From a virus: a stretch of DNA of 38,462 nucleotides. How positions within the stretch are numbered: the stretch's first letter is position 1; each line of letters opens with the position of its first letter. Below the pieces are notes generated by a model that ran no database searches, was not told where the DNA came from, and saw only the letters and a program-made list of their open reading frames with translations. The translations under genes and the position numbers were made by a program. Of this stretch, positions 1 to 6,022 are shown in pieces. The stretch lies in IMG/VR virus record IMGVR_UViG_3300017749_000034, positions 1 to 38,462 of that record; one strand, given 5' to 3'.

Positions 1-109
1 CAACCCCGGCAGTAATACTACTCAGTACTGGCGAATGGTTTACGGTGGTGTCACCAGAACAATGTCTTACAATAGCACTGGTAAATTGAAAGAATTATTG
101 AGCTGGTAA
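1..109 (+). CDS. C-terminal end of an unidentified protein (partial)
   Basis: An open frame runs in from the left edge (codons from position 2) and ends in TAA at 107-109, giving the last 35 residues, which finish KLKELLSW. The piece is rich in Asn, Ser, Thr and Tyr and reads like the end of a beta-rich structural protein, but it is too short to identify. It has the same orientation as the genes that follow, and the next gene starts 44 nt later. That the frame is real is inferred from packing and strand only. Confidence 0.5.
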   Translation, partial: NPGSNTTQYWRMVYGGVTRTMSYNSTGKLKELLSW

Positions 110-153
110 TTCACTTTCCGATTCATTCTATTAATTCCACTTCTTATAGTACT

Positions 154-462
154 ATGACTTATACCCTATACACAAAACATTCTTGTGAAACGTGTGATTA
201 TGTTAAAACACTCCTCACTGATTTAAAACTTGATTATGTAGAACTCAAACTCGATGAAGACTTCACTCTTGAAGAGTATGAAGATAAGTTTGGGAACACT
301 AACTGCCCAGGAATTCTAAAAGATGGAAAACTGGTTGGTATAAAAGGAAATATCATCGAACTACACAATCAACTTGATGAGATGAATCTGATACAGAGGC
401 AAATTGTAACTGAGTTGCCTGATGATGCCTATATGTTAGACAAGGACAACACTATTTTTTAA
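154..462 (+). CDS. Glutaredoxin-like thiol-disulfide oxidoreductase
   Basis: A 102-residue protein with the thioredoxin-fold pattern of glutaredoxins. It has an N-terminal beta strand (TYTLYTKHSC), a CxxC active site at Cys11-Glu-Thr-Cys14, and a second strand (DYVELKLD). Cys51-Pro52 would be the cis-proline that packs against the active site, followed by LKDGKLVG. The family reduces disulfides in the cytoplasm, and small phage glutaredoxins are common in T4-like cyanophages, where they may serve ribonucleotide reductase. The last ~25 residues extend beyond the usual fold. No Shine-Dalgarno sequence precedes the ATG (the 44-nt gap is A/T and pyrimidine rich), so the mode of initiation is unclear. 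A structural gene context for a redox enzyme is usual in these phages. Confidence 0.85.
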   Translation: MTYTLYTKHSCETCDYVKTLLTDLKLDYVELKLDEDFTLEEYEDKFGNTNCPGILKDGKLVGIKGNIIELHNQLDEMNLIQRQIVTELPDDAYMLDKDNTIF

Positions 463-481
463 TCTCATTCCCTATTTTATT

Positions 482-970
482 ATGATAAACATCGCACTTG
501 ATTTATATTACAGAGTCAGGTATGGTATAAAAATCTATAGAAATGTTCTCACCGAAAATGATCGGTTGACACTTCTTGAAGAATCAAAGAAACATCTGAT
601 GATAATTAGTGATGTACACCCCGGTCTACAGACATCTGCAGATTTACATGAAAGAATTAAACATGAATGTTATTTAATTATTTGTAAACTTGTGAATATA
701 ATGAAGTTCAAAAGTATACATCAGTCTTGGTCTGTCTATAATGATCCTGACCATACAAAAGAGGTTTGGCACTGCCATCACATTAAATTAACATCAATTT
801 ATTATATGGAAAACCCAGAAGAATTGGGAACTATATTCAGGGTAAAAGGTAAAGAATTTCAAATTAATGTTCCGACAAATACTTTGATGACTATTCCTGG
901 TAATATTGAACATACTGGGCCCATAGTAACTAAACCAAGACAATGCTTTGTCATCGATACAGCGGATTAA
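482..970 (+). CDS. Putative 2OG-Fe(II) oxygenase-like protein
   Basis: A 162-residue protein that resembles the small phage 2-oxoglutarate/Fe(II) oxygenases with a double-stranded beta-helix. The relevant pattern is WHCHH (Trp96 to His100), then LTSIYYMENPEELGTIF, a second His in IPGNIEHTGP (His144), and Arg153 nine residues later, as expected of an H...H...R site that binds iron and 2-oxoglutarate. The usual HxD first motif reads HxH here, so the aspartate ligand is missing or replaced. The enzyme may be divergent or inactive, or the protein may be a cupin-like relative. The start follows the glutaredoxin stop by 19 nt and again lacks a clear Shine-Dalgarno sequence, so the two genes are probably cotranscribed. 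Substrate unknown. Confidence 0.6.
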   Translation: MINIALDLYYRVRYGIKIYRNVLTENDRLTLLEESKKHLMIISDVHPGLQTSADLHERIKHECYLIICKLVNIMKFKSIHQSWSVYNDPDHTKEVWHCHHIKLTSIYYMENPEELGTIFRVKGKEFQINVPTNTLMTIPGNIEHTGPIVTKPRQCFVIDTAD

Positions 971-977
971 TACTAAT

Positions 978-984
978 CTAAATA
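978..984 (+). promoter_or_regulatory. Putative T4-type late promoter (CTAAATA)
   Basis: CTAAATA lies 21 nt before the ATG of the S74 fibre gene at 1006. It matches the late-promoter -10 element of T4-like cyanophages in its common C variant. It sits in the loop of a possible 7-bp AT-rich stem (TAATACT 968-974 with AGTATTA 992-998). Confidence 0.55.
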
Positions 985-1005
985 ACAATAAAGTATTAGC
1001 ATAAA

Positions 1006-2190
1006 ATGGCACTAATCTTAGATACTGACCTTCTTTGTGTTGAACGAGGCGGAAGAAGCTATAAGTGGTCTGGCGCTGAGTTGAAGGGTCAGGTTATTGA
1101 CTTATCTCCTATTGCTCAAATCAATGGGACTCTTCCTATTGTTGTCACTCAGGTCAATCGAGATGCAAACATTTCGATTAGAACTGCATCCACTAGTCAG
1201 TCGGGTGCAACAATACTTACTAATACTATTGATGGTACTCAAACAAAAGCTCTGACTCCTAAAGGTGCTAATGATGCACTTGCTCTGAAAGCAAACACAA
1301 ATGGGTCGAATGCTACGGGCACTTGGGGTATTAGTATTACTGGTAATGCTGCTACATCAACTTCTTCCACAACCGCCACAAATGTAACTAATGTTCGAGT
1401 AGATACTGAAAGTTCTACTAATACTAATCGTTATGTTGTATTTGCCGATGGTGGGGGAAGTAGTAATAGGAGAATGAAAGTAGATGGTGGTATGACATAT
1501 AACCCATCATCCAACACACTAACAGCTACTACCTTTAAAGGAAACTTAAACGGCACAGCATCCAGTGCGTCTAGTGCCACTAACTCAACGAATGCTGTTA
1601 ATTCAACTAATGCAACTAATGTCAATGTGTTGGCGGATTCAAGTAACTCAAATAGGTATTTGAATTTCTCATCAGGTACTTCAGGTAATACGAGAATACG
1701 AGCTCATGGTGGACTATACTATAAGCCTTCTACGGGTACTTTAGTTACTTCAACTATTAATGCCACTACTGCCTCTATTACCAATCTTACGGTTTCAAAC
1801 TTTTCTTTGAGTTCTAATACTGATATTAGTTGTAGGGATTTAAATGCTAGTCGTAATGTTACCGCAACCGGTAATGTTACCTGTTTAAATCTCACCGCGC
1901 GTGGTAATGTCAATAGTGCTTCTGACTCTAATCTCAAAGAAGATATTGAGGTCATTTCAGGTGCTGTTGAATCACTGAAACAAATCAATGGAGTTAACTT
2001 TACTTGGAAGTCCAGTAAAGAGAAGAGTATGGGTGTCATCGCCCAAGATGTTGAAAAGGTATTTCCAGATATCGTGGATACTAATGACGATGGACTTAAG
2101 TCTGTAAACTATAGTGGTATTATTGGTGCTCTGGTTGAAGCAGTGAAAGAGTTGTCTGCTAGGGTAGAAGAGTTGGAAGCTTCTAAATAA
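1006..2190 (+). CDS. Tail-fibre-like structural protein with C-terminal S74 intramolecular chaperone
   Basis: A 394-residue protein. Residues 1-35 carry the N-terminal segment also seen in other fibre genes of this window (DTDLLCVERGGRSYKW). Residues 60-300 are Ser/Thr/Asn-rich beta repeats. Residues ~306-394 are a Peptidase_S74/intramolecular chaperone domain: SDSNLKED with Ser306 and Lys311 in the spacing of the catalytic Ser-Lys pair, then MGVIAQDVEKVFPDIV and VNYSGIIGALVEAVKEL. In known members this domain trimerises the fibre and then cuts itself off just before the serine, which predicts cleavage after Ala305. The C-terminus ends in a heptad coiled coil. A late promoter precedes it. Likely a trimeric receptor-binding or baseplate-attached fibre; the receptor is unknown. 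Confidence 0.85.
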   Translation: MALILDTDLLCVERGGRSYKWSGAELKGQVIDLSPIAQINGTLPIVVTQVNRDANISIRTASTSQSGATILTNTIDGTQTKALTPKGANDALALKANTNGSNATGTWGISITGNAATSTSSTTATNVTNVRVDTESSTNTNRYVVFADGGGSSNRRMKVDGGMTYNPSSNTLTATTFKGNLNGTASSASSATNSTNAVNSTNATNVNVLADSSNSNRYLNFSSGTSGNTRIRAHGGLYYKPSTGTLVTSTINATTASITNLTVSNFSLSSNTDISCRDLNASRNVTATGNVTCLNLTARGNVNSASDSNLKEDIEVISGAVESLKQINGVNFTWKSSKEKSMGVIAQDVEKVFPDIVDTNDDGLKSVNYSGIIGALVEAVKELSARVEELEASK

Positions 2191-2209
2191 AAGAAATCAG
2201 TTATCAATT

Positions 2210-2791
2210 ATGGGTATCTCACTTTCAGGTGGTCCCTGGCAATACAATCGTTTTTCCTCATTGGACGAGGGTTCTAAGCCAGACTATCTCGACTTCGATA
2301 AAGACGGTAATAAAGAAGAGCCTATGAAGAAGGCTCTTAAGGAGAAAGGTAAGAAGCCTTGTCCCAAGTGTGAGGACAAGGAATCCCCCTGTGAATGTCA
2401 CGACACGGTTAAGGAGTGGGTAGAGTCTCTCTTAGAGGGAGGATACGACCTTTCTGAGTACACCTGGGATCAGATGGTTGAAATGTTTGATGAAGGATGG
2501 AATCCTATTGATAAAGAAAAGCAAGGCAAGATTGATAGACAGATTGGTCGTGCTGCTGACAAAGAAGCAATCGAAAGGGGCAAGTCTGAGAAGTATGGAC
2601 GTGACGAGAAGAAGATTGAAAAACAGTATCAACGTCAACAAGCCATGAGATTTGGCAAGAAGATGAAGAAAGAGGAAGTTGAATCATATCTCGTAAGTGA
2701 AGGTTTTGCCAGTAACCCAGTTTCCGCAGAAGTCCTATTCAATCATATGAGTAAAGACTGGCTGGAAGCCATCGAAAAGTCACTCGGTTGA
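2210..2791 (+). CDS. Conserved phage protein with EF-hand-like loop and Cys cluster, function unknown
   Basis: A 193-residue, highly charged protein. An EF-hand-like loop DFDKDGNKEE lies at residues 28-37 (acidic positions 28, 30, 32 and 36). A cysteine cluster CPKC-x6-CEC lies at residues 51-63 and could bind zinc. The middle (residues ~105-150) is a Lys/Glu/Gln-rich helix, and the end (VESYLVSEGFASNPVSAEVLFNHMS) looks like a short helical module I associate with cyanophage proteins of unknown role. The gene follows the S74 fibre gene by 19 nt. Its stop codon overlaps the -35 box of the sigma70 promoter that follows. I do not recognise a function. Confidence 0.75.
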   Translation: MGISLSGGPWQYNRFSSLDEGSKPDYLDFDKDGNKEEPMKKALKEKGKKPCPKCEDKESPCECHDTVKEWVESLLEGGYDLSEYTWDQMVEMFDEGWNPIDKEKQGKIDRQIGRAADKEAIERGKSEKYGRDEKKIEKQYQRQQAMRFGKKMKKEEVESYLVSEGFASNPVSAEVLFNHMSKDWLEAIEKSLG

Positions 2792-2816
2792 CAAACCACA
2801 AGGGTTCTCTTATAAT
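2788..2816 (+). promoter_or_regulatory. Consensus sigma70-type promoter (TTGACA-N17-TATAAT)
   Basis: TTGACA at 2788-2793 and TATAAT at 2811-2816 are both perfect consensus hexamers with the ideal 17-nt spacer. The -35 box contains the TGA stop of the upstream gene, and the -10 box lies in the loop side of a hairpin. Transcription should start near 2822-2824. In T4-like cyanophages this promoter class serves early genes read by unmodified host RNA polymerase. Confidence 0.7.
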
Positions 2817-2834
2817 ATAAGGGACCCTTTTTTT
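2800..2834 (+). terminator. Hairpin plus T-run immediately before a start codon
   Basis: AAGGGTTC (2800-2807) pairs with GGACCCTT (2822-2829). After a one-base bulge, CTTA (2809-2812) pairs with TAAG (2818-2821), closing a 5-nt loop. A run of seven T follows (2828-2834), and the ATG of the next gene begins at 2835. It fits an intrinsic terminator for the upstream unit, and it also holds the -10 box of the following promoter. Confidence 0.65.
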
Positions 2835-3074
2835 ATGTCTATGTCTCAGACTGAGTTAGTTAATTACTACAATATCACTCCAGAACAAGTTCAAGAGGAA
2901 GTTTTACTTCTGACTCTTGAAAATATTAAGCAATTTCCTTGCACCATTTCCCTTCGAGACCAATTTTACTCGATGTGGCAACGATTTGGTTCCCAAGCAG
3001 CACGAACTGCCACCATTCCTTATGTCTGGCAAGGTAAAGTCCCCCTCCCTAGTGAATACTTCAGTGGAAAATGA
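2835..3074 (+). CDS. Small protein of unknown function (79 aa)
   Basis: An unrecognised 79-residue protein: a helical N-terminal half (ELVNYYNITPEQVQEEVLLL) followed by FPCTISLRDQFYSMWQRFG and a short polar tail. It begins directly after the T-run of a hairpin. The only Shine-Dalgarno-like bases, AAGGGA (2819-2824), lie in the 3' arm of that hairpin, 10 nt from the ATG. An alternative start at 2841 (Met3) is possible. It is the first of four tiny genes downstream of the sigma70 promoter, and its stop overlaps the next frame. Codon use looks like that of its neighbours. The function is open. Confidence 0.65.
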   Translation: MSMSQTELVNYYNITPEQVQEEVLLLTLENIKQFPCTISLRDQFYSMWQRFGSQAARTATIPYVWQGKVPLPSEYFSGK

Positions 3075-3213
3075 CCAAGAAACTCCTCCAGAGTTGATGT
3101 ATAGGGCTCCCGGAAGGGAGGATCATCAAAATATAGTCGAAATTTTTGATGAAATCATGAATCGTCTAAACAACATAGAGCAAACTCTCTCAAATATTCA
3201 AAATTCTAACTAA
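3064..3213 (+). CDS. Small coiled-coil protein (about 49 aa), GTG start
   Basis: The frame ending at TAA 3211-3213 can be read upstream to a TTG at 2917, but that part merely shadows the 79-aa gene. The credible start is GTG 3064, which overlaps the previous stop by 11 nt; ATG 3097 is an alternative. The product ends with the amphipathic helix IVEIFDEIMNRLNNIEQTLS, a short coiled coil of the same style as the end of the small protein at 23108-23314. No membrane segment or catalytic motif is seen. The next gene starts on the last base of its stop (TAATG), which points to coupled translation. Confidence 0.5.
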   Translation: MENDQETPPELMYRAPGREDHQNIVEIFDEIMNRLNNIEQTLSNIQNSN

Positions 3214-3359
3214 TGGCACGTATTTTCTCAAAGTCTGGTGAAGCACTAATCATCCCGACCAACAAAAAGACCTATCAGGGGTCTTCAAAGAATACAAAAT
3301 ACTCCAGAAGGAGCAATTCCAGCGCCAAAAAACGATACAGAGGTCAAGGTAGAAGTTAA
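3213..3359 (+). CDS. Small basic protein (48 aa), conserved-looking phage protein
   Basis: The ATG at 3213 shares its A with the TAA stop of the preceding gene. The 48 residues begin MARIFSKSGEALIIPTNKKT and continue into a strongly basic, Ser/Asn/Arg/Lys-rich tail that ends RYRGQGRS. Such a tail could bind nucleic acid or an acidic protein surface, but no known family is certain. It resembles short conserved proteins I associate with T4-like cyanophage baseplate regions. The overlapping start supports its being real and translated with the gene before it. Confidence 0.6.
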   Translation: MARIFSKSGEALIIPTNKKTYQGSSKNTKYSRRSNSSAKKRYRGQGRS

Positions 3360-3362
3360 TCA

Positions 3363-3370
3363 GATAAATA
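3363..3370 (+). promoter_or_regulatory. Putative T4-type late promoter (GATAAATA)
   Basis: GATAAATA lies 22 nt before the ATG at 3393 and starts 3 nt after the preceding stop codon. Between them stands a strong Shine-Dalgarno sequence (AAAGGAGAA, 3381-3389). Confidence 0.65.
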
Positions 3371-3392
3371 CAGCATAACCAAAGGAGAAACT

Positions 3393-3563
3393 ATGACACA
3401 TAAAGAACGATATCCTGACTTTCTGGAAGAAACCATGTTTGCCGAACACGGAACTCGTGTTCTCATCAGCGATCCTACTGCTGACATTTACATAGAACAA
3501 GCCAGAGCACGAAAACTAAGGGAGAAATACCCCCAGTGGGTCGAAGGACAAGAGAATAACTGA
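3393..3563 (+). CDS. Small charged protein of unknown function (56 aa)
   Basis: The ATG follows a strong AAAGGAG ribosome site, and the frame runs 56 codons to TGA at 3561-3563. The product begins MTHKERYPDFLEETMFAEHG. It contains the helix TADIYIEQARARKLREKYPQ and ends VEGQENN. It is probably a single helical hairpin. It is the last of the four-gene cluster, and its stop codon is part of the late promoter of gp25. I do not recognise the family; its own late promoter and ribosome site argue that it is expressed. Confidence 0.65.
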   Translation: MTHKERYPDFLEETMFAEHGTRVLISDPTADIYIEQARARKLREKYPQWVEGQENN

Positions 3564-3569
3564 TAAATA
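3562..3569 (+). promoter_or_regulatory. Putative T4-type late promoter of gp25 (GATAAATA)
   Basis: GATAAATA begins on the second base of the TGA stop of the preceding gene and forms the 5' edge of a hairpin. Transcription starting 5-7 nt downstream would begin in the hairpin loop (about 3575), 16 nt before the gp25 ATG. Confidence 0.7.
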
Positions 3570-3590
3570 GGGGCAAAGGCCCCTATTTTT
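3565..3590 (+). terminator. Hairpin with short T-run directly before gp25
   Basis: AAATAGGGGC (3565-3574) pairs perfectly with GCCCCTATTT (3579-3588) around an AAAG loop, followed by TT and then the ATG at 3591. It can end transcripts of the small-gene cluster. The only Shine-Dalgarno-like bases for gp25 (AAGG 3576-3579) are held in the loop and top of the stem in read-through RNA. Confidence 0.65.
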
Positions 3591-4118
3591 ATGTCCATAT
3601 TCATATCTAGAGAGTCAAAACGGTTTGTTGATGTTTCTTTGTCGTTTGAACCAAACCCAATCACCAAAGATCTCGCCACAATCAACAATGAAAGAGCAAT
3701 TAATAACTCCCTAAAGAACCTCATGATGATTGCAGCCAGTGAGGTACCTTTTAATGCAGATATTGGGTCTGGTGTTGCTAGTTATTTGTTTGAAAATGTA
3801 GATGAGGTGACTGCTGAACTCCTACAACAAGAAATTCAACGTGTTATTGTATTCAGTGAGCCTAGAGTTGAGTTAGTGTCCCCCCTAAACGCTGAAAGTA
3901 TAAATGGTGGTATGAATTATGCCATTAGTGGAACACAAGGACTTGATAATAGAGCTTTTTCACCAATTAGTGAGGGACAGGGGTTTGCCAATCAATTTTC
4001 ATCAGTAAGAGTAGAGAGTAGACCGGACCAAAATATGTTCTCGGTGAATATAACATACAAAATCGTTGGATATGAACAAATCTACACTTTCAACCAACTT
4101 TTAGAACCTACCAGATAG
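3591..4118 (+). CDS. 25: Baseplate wedge subunit gp25
   Basis: A 175-residue protein of the gp25/GPW family, whose core resembles lysozyme but is structural. The family EPR motif is visible at Glu90-Pro91-Arg92 (VFSEPRVELV), preceded by the SLKNLMMIAASEVPFNADIGSGV segment (residues 40-62), in which NADIGSGV fits the conserved loop. In T4, gp25 joins gp6 and gp53 in the wedge core and helps start sheath assembly. The protein is longer than T4 gp25 (132 residues); the extra length lies in residues ~100-140. The start is the first Met after the hairpin and has no free Shine-Dalgarno in read-through RNA. gp6 follows 34 nt later. Confidence 0.93.
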   Translation: MSIFISRESKRFVDVSLSFEPNPITKDLATINNERAINNSLKNLMMIAASEVPFNADIGSGVASYLFENVDEVTAELLQQEIQRVIVFSEPRVELVSPLNAESINGGMNYAISGTQGLDNRAFSPISEGQGFANQFSSVRVESRPDQNMFSVNITYKIVGYEQIYTFNQLLEPTR

Positions 4119-4121
4119 GGT

Positions 4122-4129
4122 TATAAATA
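4122..4129 (+). promoter_or_regulatory. Putative T4-type late promoter of gp6 (TATAAATA)
   Basis: TATAAATA followed by ACT lies 23 nt before the GTG start of gp6. It is an exact T4 late consensus octamer, and the wider context GTTATAAATAAC is palindromic. Confidence 0.75.
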
Positions 4130-4152
4130 ACTGAAATAAGGGATATGGAGTT

Positions 4153-6021
4153 GTGGCTGGAGCTATCCAATTAACAGAAGTAGATTTTGACCAGATTAAA
4201 GAAAATCTGGTCGACTACCTCAAATCCACCAATAAATTTACAGATTTTGACTTTGATGGTTCTAACCTTCAAGTTATTCTGAATATGTTGGCGTATCAGG
4301 CACAAATTAATGCCTATTCGACTAATATGATTGCCAATGAGAGTTTTCTCTCTTCGGCGTCACTTAGGCAGAACGTAGTTTCTAATGCGGCGATGGTTGG
4401 GTATGTCCCAACCTCTGCTAGATGTGCTACTTCGTTTATTACCTTCGAATTTCAATTTGACAGAGACGAATACACCACGGGATTTCCACTTTATCTGGAA
4501 TTGCAAAGAGGGGCTGGATTTTCAGTTACCAATAACAAACAACAACTGATTTTTAACTTTGCTGACACACAAACCTCGGTTGTTAGTAGTTTTGGAACCT
4601 GTACCTTCACAAATGTGAAAATTTATGAGGGAGTGTTTCTTTCTACTCAATTTGAAGTTGATGATTCTGACTATGCTCAAAAGTTTGTTTTAAGAAACCC
4701 AAATATTGACACCACAACAATTAGAGTCGAAGTTCAAGAAGACCCTAACGAGAATCTAAACACTTTATATACTAGAGCTGAAAATTTAGTCGATCTAGAA
4801 GATGATACTCGAATTTATTGGATTACTGAGACAGAAGAAGGATACTATGAACTAACTTTTGGTGATGGTCACTTTGGTAAGAAGTTACAAAATGGTGCCA
4901 GGATTTATGTAGATTATATCGTCTCTAATGGTGAGTTGGCGAATGGTATCCAGGGTTTAATTAACTTTACTTACATCGGTAAGACGACTGACTCGTATGG
5001 TAATGTATCCAACTCCAAACCAAACGTCTTTGGTGCCGAAAAGACACAAGGGGGTCAGGATATTGAGTCCGTGGCTTCTGTTAAATTTAGAGCCCCTAAG
5101 TTTTATGAAACCCAAAACAGAGCGGTAGTTGATGATGACTATGCCGCCATTATCAGACAGATTTATCCAGCAGTTGATGATATCTATGTTTATGGTGGAG
5201 AGACTAAACCCATTCCTCAGTATGGAAGGGTGTTTGTGGTCATCAAACCCAACTATAGTGATAAGTTATCAACTCTAGTCAAGAACTTCATCAAGAGGTC
5301 TCTGGACCTCTATAGAATCGCTTCTCTTGATGTTGTATTCGAAGACCCTGAGGTCTTGAATGTTGAGGCAGTCAGCACAGTGTATTATGAAGATACACAG
5401 ACCCTTAAGGATGCTGCTGCAATTGTCTCAGACGTGAAAAACACTCTTACTAGGTATTCTGATTCTCCCAATGTTGAGAAGTTTGGTGGTGCTGTTAGAT
5501 TCTCTAGAGTTGTTGGTTCTATCGATGACTCAGACCCATCCATCACCAGAAACCTTACTAGGTTGAGAATGAGGAGAGATATTCAAATTGTACCCAATAC
5601 TTCAGCATCTTATGAGATTTGTTATGAGAATGCGTTTCCAAAAGACCCTCTGAGTTCAGTTGTATATTCTACTGGATTTAATTTGGTCATAAATGGAACC
5701 CTCGACCCCAAAATGTATTTCACAAGAGACATTAACAACATCTCTAATGTAGATGTGGGTAGGATGATTCTTTTCTACTTGAATGAATTCAATGAGGAAG
5801 TAGTAGTCGATAAAGACTTCGGAAGTGTAGATTATGATAAAGGTGAAGTTCTGATTGGGTATCAAAAACCAATCAAGATATACGACACTCAACTAGATGA
5901 TTACATTATTGAAATAAGAGCATTTCCACGAGAGGTTGATGTTGTTGCTAAACAATTCATCTATCTCAATTTCGATGTCGCCAAGTCCATCATTAACGCC
6001 GTAGAGGAAACCGGTAACTGA
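4153..6021 (+). CDS. 6: Baseplate wedge subunit gp6
   Basis: A 622-residue protein with the gp6/baseplate-J pattern: N-terminal VDFDQIKENLVDYLKSTNKF (residues 9-28), FDFDGSNLQVILNMLAYQAQ (32-51), and an INAYSTNMIANESFLSSASL-type helix set leading to VGYVPTSA. The middle carries YWITETEEGYYELTFGDGHF, a wedge-protein motif (FGDG). T4 gp6 is 660 residues, so the length fits. In T4, gp6 dimers with gp7, gp25 and gp53 form the ring that closes the baseplate. The start is GTG at 4153, with AAGGGA (4139-4144) upstream; the nearby ATG at 4145 is out of frame. The stop is one nucleotide before the gp7-like gene. Confidence 0.93.
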   Translation: MAGAIQLTEVDFDQIKENLVDYLKSTNKFTDFDFDGSNLQVILNMLAYQAQINAYSTNMIANESFLSSASLRQNVVSNAAMVGYVPTSARCATSFITFEFQFDRDEYTTGFPLYLELQRGAGFSVTNNKQQLIFNFADTQTSVVSSFGTCTFTNVKIYEGVFLSTQFEVDDSDYAQKFVLRNPNIDTTTIRVEVQEDPNENLNTLYTRAENLVDLEDDTRIYWITETEEGYYELTFGDGHFGKKLQNGARIYVDYIVSNGELANGIQGLINFTYIGKTTDSYGNVSNSKPNVFGAEKTQGGQDIESVASVKFRAPKFYETQNRAVVDDDYAAIIRQIYPAVDDIYVYGGETKPIPQYGRVFVVIKPNYSDKLSTLVKNFIKRSLDLYRIASLDVVFEDPEVLNVEAVSTVYYEDTQTLKDAAAIVSDVKNTLTRYSDSPNVEKFGGAVRFSRVVGSIDDSDPSITRNLTRLRMRRDIQIVPNTSASYEICYENAFPKDPLSSVVYSTGFNLVINGTLDPKMYFTRDINNISNVDVGRMILFYLNEFNEEVVVDKDFGSVDYDKGEVLIGYQKPIKIYDTQLDDYIIEIRAFPREVDVVAKQFIYLNFDVAKSIINAVEETGN

Positions 6022-6022
6022 T

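Noticed and set aside
564-610. TTGACA inside the oxygenase-like gene
   Set aside because: No -10 box at proper spacing follows, and it lies within a coding region.
2917-3063. Upstream extension of the small coiled-coil gene to a TTG at 2917
   Set aside because: The extra 49 codons overlap the 79-aa gene in another frame and have no ribosome site; the GTG at 3064 fits the gene packing better.
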